From: a virus
IMG/VR virus record: IMGVR_UViG_3300047380_000452
Location: 1 to 28,661 of that record
Strand: one strand, 5' to 3'
DNA length: 28,661 bases
The notes below the pieces were generated by a model. That model saw only the letters and a list, made by a program, of their open reading frames with translations. It was not told where the DNA came from and ran no database searches. Each line of letters starts with the position of its first letter. Positions within the stretch are counted from its first letter, which is position 1. A program made the position numbers and the translations under genes. Positions 14,803 through 21,731 of the stretch are shown one piece after another.

Positions 14803-15687
14803 TTAAGCAGACTTAACACGAACACCATAATCAACACCTGCTGCAACTCCGTAGAGAAGGTTACAGTTGTAGTAAAGGATGCCGTCATTGTCGTAGAATC
14901 TGCGGAATTGTACCGGAAGTCCAAGACCAGGAATAACTACGTTTTCAACTTCAATGCCTGCTTGTTCAGCCAACTCTGTGTCAACAGAACGGCCTGCCAT
15001 AAGAAGAGCATTACGTTGGAAAGCAAATGCACCAAGGTTTTCACCATTGGCATCTGCAAGATCAGTTTCGTAGCAATCAAACTTAGCAACACGCGGAACA
15101 ATTGCTTCACGTTTTTCTTCAGTAATACCAGGAATTTCTGCGCTGTTAAGAGATTTAACTAATCCTGCATAGTAGCTTGGGTTCATAAATACAGAACGTC
15201 CTGCTTGTGGTGCTTTCTTAGTTTCAGTCAATGTAGCGTTAAGATCAGCAAGATCATCACGATCAAAGTTAGCAGCAGTAATAGTAGAATGTGTACCAAA
15301 TGTGCCGGATGTGATCAGATTCCAAACATCACCAAAAACCTTGTCACCAAGTGCTTGTAAAGCAGGCTCGACAAAAAGAGCATTAAGGTTGATGGATGAC
15401 TTAGAACGCTCAACATCAGTAAATCCATAAGTGAAACCATAATGCTGATTAAGAGTAACAGTAGCGGCAGTCATTGCTACATCAGCAGATGCAGATTTGA
15501 TACCTGCGCTCATGTCAGCAGCAGTTGGCTTTGTAGGATAACGAGTTGTTACGCTTTCACCTGCACCTTGGATGTCAGATGAAAAGTCAGTTGTTAGTGC
15601 GCTCAATGGAGCGAAAAGAGATGACAGTCCTGCCAAGCTCTCTTGTGCGATTTCGGCAAGATTTGCCCCTGCGATTGTATTAGCCAT
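14803..15687 (-). CDS. Major capsid protein
   Basis: This 294-residue protein follows portal and protease/scaffold genes, as expected for the coat protein. It lacks cysteine-rich or membrane features and is rich in Ala, Thr, Asn and Gly. A YGFTYGFTDVERSKSSINL segment and the C-terminal LPVQFRRFYDNDGILYYNCN region have the style of HK97-fold capsids. A dedicated A-rich leader precedes it and a 10-bp-stem terminator follows it, consistent with very high expression. The fold assignment is from position, size and style rather than a specific motif. Confidence 0.8.
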   Translation of the reverse strand: MANTIAGANLAEIAQESLAGLSSLFAPLSALTTDFSSDIQGAGESVTTRYPTKPTAADMSAGIKSASADVAMTAATVTLNQHYGFTYGFTDVERSKSSINLNALFVEPALQALGDKVFGDVWNLITSGTFGTHSTITAANFDRDDLADLNATLTETKKAPQAGRSVFMNPSYYAGLVKSLNSAEIPGITEEKREAIVPRVAKFDCYETDLADANGENLGAFAFQRNALLMAGRSVDTELAEQAGIEVENVVIPGLGLPVQFRRFYDNDGILYYNCNLLYGVAAGVDYGVRVKSA

Positions 15688-15695
15688 AATTTTGG

Positions 15696-15707
15696 TTTAG
15701 TTTAGTT
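15696..15707 (-). promoter_or_regulatory. A-rich leader AACTAAACTAAA of the capsid gene
   Basis: The minus strand reads AACTAAACTAAA, then CCAAAATT and the capsid ATG. The same 12-mer occurs before the putative tail-tube gene (12744-12755). No Shine-Dalgarno pairing is visible. Confidence 0.5.
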
Positions 15708-15729
15708 TTTAGATCACTTGGTTGTGAAA

Positions 15730-16758
15730 TTATTTGTTTAGAAGATGTTTGTTTTCAGCGTACCACTTGTTCTTAGCTTGAAGGCCTTGGCTTTTGCCAA
15801 TGGCTTTGTATTCTGCCCAGAAGTCAGTTGATTCAACTGGTTTGTCAGATTCGTTAGATGCTTCAACAATAGCTTCTTCAGCCTGCAACGCCATTAGTTC
15901 GGCAGCAGCACTTGCAACAGCTTTTGTTGATACTTCTTTAGCCTCTGATAGCTCAGTTTTGTGTGCGTCTTCCATCTGTTCTGTTTTAGCTATAAACTCT
16001 TTTACAGAATTTTGCAATTCCTCAATTTTTACTGCGCTGTCATTGACAGTAGAATTAGCTTCAAACAATTCTTCTTCAAGTTTAGCAACCTGTGTTTCGT
16101 GTTTTGTCACGATGCTTGCCACAATCTTTTCAACTGGCAAGGTTGCGCCTGCTTGGTTAGCGATGGTTTGCAATTCGTTAAGTGAAGCGGCTGCCTTAAG
16201 GCCTTCAGTTGTGCCATCAATGAACCCGGCTTCCATTGCTTCTTCAGCAGTAAACCAAGTTGTGGCATCCATAAGTTCTTCAAGTTCTTCTTCAGAATAA
16301 TTAGAACGGCCGTATGCGTTAATGATGGCAGATTTCATTTTGTCCATGAGATCAGCATCTTTGCGTAATTGCTCGCTATCGCCAATTGATACAGTCCAAG
16401 GATTGTGAATCATAAGTAAAGCATTGTCTGCCATTATGATTTCATCACCTGCCATAGCAATTACAGATGCCATGCTTGCAGCCATACCATCAATATAAAC
16501 TGTTACGTTTGCTGCATGGCGTTTGATTGCGTTAAAAATTACATTGCCTTCAATGATTGATCCACCCGGTGAGCTTATGCGCAAATCTATTTGCTCAACT
16601 TCTCCAAGGTTTTCAAGTTCTTCGATGAAGGCATTGGCGTTGACCCCAAACCCTCCGATTTCGTCATAAATAAAGATTTCTGCTTTAGAAGATTTAACTC
16701 CTTCGGCATCAATTTCTTGTTCCATAGCATACCATGTATTGGTTTTAGTTTTTTCCAT
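15730..16758 (-). CDS. ClpP-like (S14) prohead protease fused to scaffold-like C-terminus
   Basis: This protein is 342 residues from ATG 16756-16758, which follows GAGGAAAA; the longer ATG at 16806 lies inside the portal gene and is rejected. The N-terminal domain (about residues 10-190) is a ClpP-type serine protease: SSPGGSIIEGN, the nucleophile in GMAASMAS, and the histidine in MIHNPW are present. The C-terminal part (about 210-342) is an E/A/K-rich coiled coil, matching lambda gpC-type proteins whose tail serves as scaffold. It would mature the procapsid. One base separates its ATG from the portal stop codon. Confidence 0.88.
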   Translation of the reverse strand: MEKTKTNTWYAMEQEIDAEGVKSSKAEIFIYDEIGGFGVNANAFIEELENLGEVEQIDLRISSPGGSIIEGNVIFNAIKRHAANVTVYIDGMAASMASVIAMAGDEIIMADNALLMIHNPWTVSIGDSEQLRKDADLMDKMKSAIINAYGRSNYSEEELEELMDATTWFTAEEAMEAGFIDGTTEGLKAAASLNELQTIANQAGATLPVEKIVASIVTKHETQVAKLEEELFEANSTVNDSAVKIEELQNSVKEFIAKTEQMEDAHKTELSEAKEVSTKAVASAAAELMALQAEEAIVEASNESDKPVESTDFWAEYKAIGKSQGLQAKNKWYAENKHLLNK

Positions 16759-16759
16759 T

Positions 16760-18286
16760 TTAATTTTCCTCAGTTTGAGTTTCTTCTGATTGTTGCACGT
16801 TTTCACCAGTTTCTTCTTCTACAAGTTCTACTGGATCGCCCGGCATAGCAGTTGTGCCAAGTTCTGTTGGATTTAATCCATTTTCTTCGGCAATTTGTTT
16901 TTTCAAAACGATATTAGCGGCACGTTTACGCAATACTTCTTCGTAATCCATACCCCTGGCCTCAACAATGTGATCTTCTGTTGTTAGACCTGCACGCAAA
17001 TCATTTATGTCTGCTGCACGCATACGGCCTTCATCTACTGTAAATTGTGCAGGCTTAGTAAAGCCAATCTTCCACCAATCTTCTGGCAAATCGTAAACAC
17101 CTTGTTTTGCACGCTTGGCAATAACATACATAGCTGCACGTTTCATAGCGGCTTCAAGTATTTCGCAACGTGACGCAATTGATTTGTTTACATCAGCAGC
17201 AAAGCCACGCACACCTGCGCCACCAACTGCTGAAGAATCAAGCATTTCCCTGCGCCATCCTAGTGCGTAAAATGCAGATGACTCTACAAGTTTGGTAAAG
17301 TTTAGCCATTGATCGGACGGCCTGTTGCTTTGGTGTGCCTTTAGCGAACCGCCATTTTTGATGTAACGCACTAAGCCAGAGTCAAACAATTGCGTTTGCA
17401 AGCGGCCATCGCCACCGGGCTGTGGGTTCACGATGCTATTGCCCATATCAGCACGCCCAGTTTCGTTAGACTCAACTAGCGTAAGTGCGCTGTTTACCTT
17501 TTCGGCAATCTTTTCTGCGTCTCTGGTTTCTGCCAGATCATACCAATCTAGTATAGCTGCTGCAACAGATGGTTGGCCACGCCCTTGGCTAAACCATTCA
17601 AAGTCGCAAACGTGTATCATGCTGTTGGCAGGCACATCTCTGTAACCATTTTTGTTGCTTTCGTCTTGTACACGATATGCAACGGCCTCCATAAAGTCAT
17701 TTACAATTACACCTGCAAATATACGCCTGCCTTTATATGCGCCACCTTCTACTGTGTGGCCGCCATTTAAGCCAAACGAACCAACTCGGTGCGCTTCTAA
17801 GAATTGCAGTTTAGGAAACCCGGTATCTGCGTTTTCTGTCAGAATAATAAAGTAATCGCCATCAACATCAATTGTCTTAGAACCTAGCCAGGATGATTTG
17901 CGAAACGAAAAGTTAGTGCCTCTGGTGTCTAGCAGCCTGTCGATTTGTGCAAAGTCTTTTTCAACGGCCATAGCAAAGTCAGTATCTTTGCTGTATGATT
18001 GTAGCCGCCAAGCGTTGCCGTAAACATAATTAGCCTTTTGTTTAACCGCACCGGACACAGTAGAAAATGATTGATAGATGTAGCGGCTGTCACCAAGTAG
18101 CATTTTCTGGCGATGCTCTACCATTAATTCAGCAATATCACGTGCTAACTTGCCCCGGCCGAACCTGCGCTGATCATCAGCACCACCCGGATAAAACTCA
18201 TTTGTTCCGCCTCTGCCCCAAAATGAAGTTACCCCAGAAGTGATCTTTTTTAGTCTTGGCAATAGTTTGATAGGTTTAGTAGCCAT
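16760..18286 (-). CDS. Portal protein (lambda gpB type)
   Basis: This 508-residue protein has the features of the lambda-type portal family. A conserved helical middle (NYVYGNAWRLQSYS, FEWFSQGRGQPSVAAAILDWYDL) precedes a later SSAFYALGWRREMLDSS segment and a charged variable C-terminus ending in a Glu-rich tail. The dodecameric portal forms the DNA gate at one capsid vertex and anchors the tail. Its ATG overlaps the stop of the small upstream gene by one base (TAATG), and its end carries the ribosome-binding site of the protease gene. Confidence 0.88.
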   Translation of the reverse strand: MATKPIKLLPRLKKITSGVTSFWGRGGTNEFYPGGADDQRRFGRGKLARDIAELMVEHRQKMLLGDSRYIYQSFSTVSGAVKQKANYVYGNAWRLQSYSKDTDFAMAVEKDFAQIDRLLDTRGTNFSFRKSSWLGSKTIDVDGDYFIILTENADTGFPKLQFLEAHRVGSFGLNGGHTVEGGAYKGRRIFAGVIVNDFMEAVAYRVQDESNKNGYRDVPANSMIHVCDFEWFSQGRGQPSVAAAILDWYDLAETRDAEKIAEKVNSALTLVESNETGRADMGNSIVNPQPGGDGRLQTQLFDSGLVRYIKNGGSLKAHQSNRPSDQWLNFTKLVESSAFYALGWRREMLDSSAVGGAGVRGFAADVNKSIASRCEILEAAMKRAAMYVIAKRAKQGVYDLPEDWWKIGFTKPAQFTVDEGRMRAADINDLRAGLTTEDHIVEARGMDYEEVLRKRAANIVLKKQIAEENGLNPTELGTTAMPGDPVELVEEETGENVQQSEETQTEEN

Positions 18287-18642
18287 TAGTAGTATCGTCC
18301 TCCTGCTTCGTCAGCAAAGCGCACCTTGGTGACATTGGTAACTTGATTGTCAGCATCAATTACGTATGCATTCATTTCGGCATCAGTCATTTGACCGCCA
18401 CTTGCACCGCCTGTTGTAACAACCTTGTAGAGCAATCGCAACTGCTCAATGAAATCTACGGCAGACCAATCTGTTGGTAATTCGTATTGAAACTGCTTAC
18501 CTGCTACATTAGCAGACACGATTCTAGCACCGCCACGTGATTGCGTGTCAAACTCTCCCAATGCCAATGTCTCAATAATAGACAAAGCAGTAGCTGCATC
18601 TTTAGATGCTTTTATCCAAATAACGAACAGAAGGCTTCTCAT
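18286..18642 (-). CDS. Small head-completion-like protein (gpW position)
   Basis: This 118-residue protein is encoded between the large terminase and the portal, where lambda encodes gpW. It has an N-terminal helix (SKDAATALSIIETLALGEF), a short beta hairpin (GKQFQYELP) and a helix (AVDFIEQLRLLYKVV), then a disordered acidic tail ending YY. It is longer than gpW (68 residues). A TTGACA promoter candidate precedes it, with the ATG eight bases past the -10. The role is inferred from position. Confidence 0.5.
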   Translation of the reverse strand: MRSLLFVIWIKASKDAATALSIIETLALGEFDTQSRGGARIVSANVAGKQFQYELPTDWSAVDFIEQLRLLYKVVTTGGASGGQMTDAEMNAYVIDADNQVTNVTKVRFADEAGGRYY

Positions 18643-18650
18643 CTGCCTTC

Positions 18651-18679
18651 GTTATGATAAATAAATGCTAAATTGTCAA
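18651..18679 (-). promoter_or_regulatory. Candidate promoter of the head operon
   Basis: TTGACA (18674-18679, perfect -35), a 17-bp spacer, then CATAAC (18651-18656, four of six matches to TATAAT) on the minus strand. The start codon at 18642 begins eight bases after the -10, so the mRNA would be nearly leaderless. It lies in the 96-nt gap after terL. Confidence 0.5.
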
Positions 18680-18738
18680 CTTGTGGTATTTGCATAGCTT
18701 TATTCCGCTATTTTTGTAGCTAAAAAAGCCGTTAAAAA

Positions 18739-20529
18739 TTATGCGTCATTATTAACCTGTATTGTTTCTGTGCCTAACGTCTTGCACATTGCAGCGCACA
18801 CGGCCTGCATAGCCTCACAGTCATAGTAGTGATCATTGTGCTTGTCCCGGTTGATCCAATCATAATACACAGAACCATCTGGCTTGGTCTTAGCTATCTT
18901 TGCCCAAGCATTTATCTGCCGTTCATACATTTCGCCTGCGTCATCTGCGTGCGTCCAAACCAGGTTGCCACGATGATCTTTTAGTGAACGCAGCAAACTT
19001 AGCCTATTTTTGGCTGATTGTTTGCTAAAGAAAAACTGGCCAACTCTGCCGGCTCTGCTTTGGGCTGTGCCATCGTATGCGTCAACAGGCTTCAAATCAG
19101 AATATATGCGCCTAAATCCGTCTTGGTTCATGTAATCTTTAGCACTATCGCCCCGGAATACCATCCAACCATTTTCCAATGCTATACGCTGCACTTGGTT
19201 TGTGTTGTAGTTGCCGTCCAAAAATACACGGCACGCACCACCAGTTCCCAATGCGTTTTGTGGTATTTTCCACCTGTCACAAGATTCACGTATTTCGGCC
19301 GTAGTAACTACTTTCCGGCAATCTAGTAATCTAGATCGCAACGTGCCGTCAACAATCGCCCAACTGCGTATGACATAATAGTAGTGATCTTTCTGCACAT
19401 CAACTGTGCAAAATGTAAATTGGTTGGCTACATTCCAAGGTTCATTTAGTGCATAACCGCCTTTTGCACTAACTTGCACATCTGCACTAACGTGATCTGA
19501 TTCAGTCCAAGATTCTGCCAATCGTTTACGAATAAAGTTTTCTAGTGCGTCCAATGATCCACGTTCACGATCTAGCTGCGCCAACTTGAATTGCTCCACA
19601 AGCTTTGCCCAAGGTATATGTGCCATAGCATTGTAATGGTAAAAATCTAAGCTTTCATCACCTGCCGGGTTAAGTGGAATGTATTTACCAGACAAGTTGC
19701 GTTTCTTTTGCTTGGCAATATTTGCATCTAGTTTGCCGCCACACAATTGGCATTCGTAATAAACAGACGCAGCCAAGGCACTAAAATCTATTTGGCCGTT
19801 GTCAGATGTATATTCTTCTTTAGCTGCCCAACGCATACCGCCAATTGGTATTTCATCACCAGTTGCCTCTTGCCGCCAAATGTATGGAATATATTCATCA
19901 CAACAATCACACTTAATGTGCCATGTGCGTTTGGTTGACCGCTCCCACATCTCATCTAGTTCAGAACCTTTGGTTTGACCAGACGTTGGCAAAAACATCT
20001 GCCACGACCAACTGTAACTGCTCATTCTGTCTTTTATCTGATCCAACCAGTTTTCGCCATACGCCCATGATTCGTCACAAGTTATGCGCTCTAATGTTTT
20101 AGAGTTACGTGCGGCAAGCACATTGGCAGACAGCAGCCGTATTGCGCCATAGTTGGTAGATGTAAAAAACTTAGTGCGCCTGTATGCTTGGTCTGGTATC
20201 AGTTGCAAGATTGCATCAGTAGAATCAATTAATGGCGTAAACTTATCATCGCTAAACTCTTTTAGTGCAGATTCTGTTAAATCATACATTGCCGCCCGGC
20301 TTGGCTCAATTTGCAGGCCGTAAAGTTGCCACAACTGCGCTAGTAAAGTTTTAATGTGCTGCACAGATCCAATTAATCCAACTGTCTTGCCTCTGCTATT
20401 TGCTAATGATTGCAATGGCTCAACTAGCAATGGATGGTTAGCAGCATTAAAAGCACCATAATCTAAAGTAATGTTACGTTCACACCACGCAACCGGGCTG
20501 ATGGTTTTGTATTTACTTAGCAGGTTCAT
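18739..20529 (-). CDS. terL: Terminase large subunit (lambda gpA type)
   Basis: This 596-residue protein starts at ATG 20527-20529; a TTG one codon earlier is less likely. The N-terminal ATPase has an unusual Walker A (G54-S-V-Q-H-I-K-T61, with Ile where the loop glycine belongs) and a Walker B ITCDES. A CDCC...CQLC zinc-binding region lies near the middle. The C-terminal nuclease domain shows FCTVDVQKD, FLDGNYNT and NDHYYDCEAM, the pattern of GpA-family acidic residues. The family packages DNA at cos sites. It overlaps the small terminase gene by 17 bases. Confidence 0.88.
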   Translation of the reverse strand: MNLLSKYKTISPVAWCERNITLDYGAFNAANHPLLVEPLQSLANSRGKTVGLIGSVQHIKTLLAQLWQLYGLQIEPSRAAMYDLTESALKEFSDDKFTPLIDSTDAILQLIPDQAYRRTKFFTSTNYGAIRLLSANVLAARNSKTLERITCDESWAYGENWLDQIKDRMSSYSWSWQMFLPTSGQTKGSELDEMWERSTKRTWHIKCDCCDEYIPYIWRQEATGDEIPIGGMRWAAKEEYTSDNGQIDFSALAASVYYECQLCGGKLDANIAKQKKRNLSGKYIPLNPAGDESLDFYHYNAMAHIPWAKLVEQFKLAQLDRERGSLDALENFIRKRLAESWTESDHVSADVQVSAKGGYALNEPWNVANQFTFCTVDVQKDHYYYVIRSWAIVDGTLRSRLLDCRKVVTTAEIRESCDRWKIPQNALGTGGACRVFLDGNYNTNQVQRIALENGWMVFRGDSAKDYMNQDGFRRIYSDLKPVDAYDGTAQSRAGRVGQFFFSKQSAKNRLSLLRSLKDHRGNLVWTHADDAGEMYERQINAWAKIAKTKPDGSVYYDWINRDKHNDHYYDCEAMQAVCAAMCKTLGTETIQVNNDA

Positions 20530-21208
20530 CAATTAAATCCACGCCTTCTAAGTAGTTTTCGCCTTCTGACTGCATACACTCTACGACCCAAAGCGGCAGT
20601 TTAACTTGGCTTTCAGATTTAGTAAGTGCCTTAAATCCTTCAAAGATACGGCCACCAAGCACAGCAGGTGCAAGCATTTCATACATCTTAGCAGGTGTTT
20701 CAGCCGCCAATACTTCTACAATCTCTTTTAGTTGGCTGCGCACACAAGCATTCCCGGCATATATCATTGCCTTTAATATGCGCTCAATCTCTTCCCTTGG
20801 TATCATCTCACCTCTATCAATGCCAAGCTTCTTAATGTGCGCTTCTGCTTCCCGGATGCACTTTTCAGTTTTCAGCAGCAGATCATTCCAATGCTTAACT
20901 TCGTCTGGCAGACTGGCCTGCGTAGCTACGTTTAGCTGCTCAACATAGTAATCCCGGAAGTCTTCCAACGTCTTGCGATTAGATGGCGCATCTGGTGTGG
21001 CCGCTTGTATGACATTTTTGCCTGCCTGCTTTTCTATGCGCTCGATGCCTTGCTTCAGTTCCTTTGGCATACGCTGCCTGTGCAACCTAATCCATTTACA
21101 CAATGCCAATAAATCATCCATTGGTGCGCCTTGTTGTTTCCAACGGCTGACCATCTTTTGGTTTACGCCAAATGTATCTGCAATCTGTTGCTGTGTAACT
21201 TTAGTCAT
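20513..21208 (-). CDS. terS: Terminase small subunit (Nu1-like)
   Basis: This protein is 231 residues from ATG 21206-21208; an upstream ATG at 21244 would add 12 residues that do not look like the family. An N-terminal helix-turn-helix is visible (about residues 5-30, TQQQIADTFGVNQKMVSRWKQQG), as in Nu1-type small terminases that bind cos DNA. The remainder is helical and charged, suitable for oligomerisation and contact with the large subunit. It lies directly upstream of terL and overlaps it. Confidence 0.8.
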   Translation of the reverse strand: MTKVTQQQIADTFGVNQKMVSRWKQQGAPMDDLLALCKWIRLHRQRMPKELKQGIERIEKQAGKNVIQAATPDAPSNRKTLEDFRDYYVEQLNVATQASLPDEVKHWNDLLLKTEKCIREAEAHIKKLGIDRGEMIPREEIERILKAMIYAGNACVRSQLKEIVEVLAAETPAKMYEMLAPAVLGGRIFEGFKALTKSESQVKLPLWVVECMQSEGENYLEGVDLIDEPAK

Positions 21209-21300
21209 ACAAAAAAGTTTTTCGTCTTGCGTAAAAAAACGCACCTAGTCAAATCACCCACGATGGCCAATTGTAAAAAAGATTCCTTGACCGGGGGCTG
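21209..21300 (-). other. Candidate cos region upstream of terS
   Basis: This is a 92-nt non-coding gap in a genome with almost none, directly before the lambda-type terminase genes, where cos lies in lambda-like phages. It holds a CCCCCGG patch, a GTGGGTGATTTG segment and a TGCGT-T6-ACGCA inverted repeat. Nothing proves cleavage here. Confidence 0.35.
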
Positions 21301-21471
21301 TCATTTGTTGCGCTGCTCATTCAATACGTCCAATCCTTGGCGCACAATAGCCGACTTGCTCTTACCGGTTTCGTCCGCAATTCGTTGTAACATTTGCAAG
21401 TAACCAATTGGCAATCTGAATGAAACCATTTTGCTCATTGGCTTGTTCTTAGGCTTGTAGTAATTATCCAT
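21301..21471 (-). CDS. Ribbon-helix-helix (Arc/CopG-like) regulator
   Basis: This protein is 56 residues from ATG 21469-21471, which overlaps the upstream gene end by eight bases; a longer start at 21507 is inside that gene. The segment MVSFRLPIGYLQMLQRIADETGKSKSAIVRQGLDVL shows the beta strand, two helices and SKSAIVR turn of ribbon-helix-helix DNA-binding proteins, with a basic N-terminal arm (YYKPKNKP). It is the only clear transcriptional regulator here. It lies beside terS and close to three copies of an 11-bp repeat that could be its operator. Confidence 0.75.
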   Translation of the reverse strand: MDNYYKPKNKPMSKMVSFRLPIGYLQMLQRIADETGKSKSAIVRQGLDVLNEQRNK

Positions 21472-21727
21472 TTTTCTGTTGTAATTTAGTGTCAGTAAGT
21501 GCGTCAAACTTTGTATTGACCTGCTTGTGCATCTCTCTAAGGAAATTGATTAATATGTTCAAGCAGGCTAAATGTGTGGCGTGAACGCCCCACACGTGCC
21601 TTTTAAGTGCCGTTTTAATGTGCTGTTGCATTGTATTATGCACAAGCAAACACCGCTTGTTTACTGGGCTTGTTGTCTGCTGTGCCATATTAACGCCTGC
21701 TGTATCATAATTAATATGCACAAGCAT
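21464..21727 (-). CDS. Small hypothetical protein upstream of the RHH regulator
   Basis: This protein is 87 residues from ATG 21725-21727, four bases after the primase-helicase stop; an ATG at 21748 would overlap that gene and one at 21688 is also possible. It is rich in His, Leu and Asn, with a helical C-terminal half (ATHLACLNILINFLREMHKQV). The gene contains all three copies of the ATGCACAAGCA repeat and a GTGTGG/CCACAC inverted repeat, so part of its sequence may be constrained by DNA function. No family recognised. Confidence 0.5.
   Translation of the reverse strand: MLVHINYDTAGVNMAQQTTSPVNKRCLLVHNTMQQHIKTALKRHVWGVHATHLACLNILINFLREMHKQVNTKFDALTDTKLQQKNG
21522..21726. repeat. Three copies of ATGCACAAGCA (iteron or operator candidate)
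   Basis: TATGCACAAGCA is found at 21637-21648 and 21715-21726, and ATGCACAAGCA in reverse orientation at 21522-21532. The copies are read in different codon phases, so protein repetition does not explain them. They lie beside the RHH regulator and the primase-helicase gene end. Confidence 0.5.
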
Positions 21728-21731
21728 GATT

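Noticed and set aside
15794-16300. 168-codon plus-strand ORF opposite the protease/scaffold gene
   Set aside because: It mirrors the E/A/K-rich coiled coil (Ser/Ala/Leu-rich in antisense) and has no independent features.
18643-18701. 18-codon ORF (MQIPQ...) in the gap before the gpW-position gene, with ATGA overlap
   Set aside because: It is very short, without a ribosome-binding site, and overlaps the promoter candidate; translation cannot be supported.
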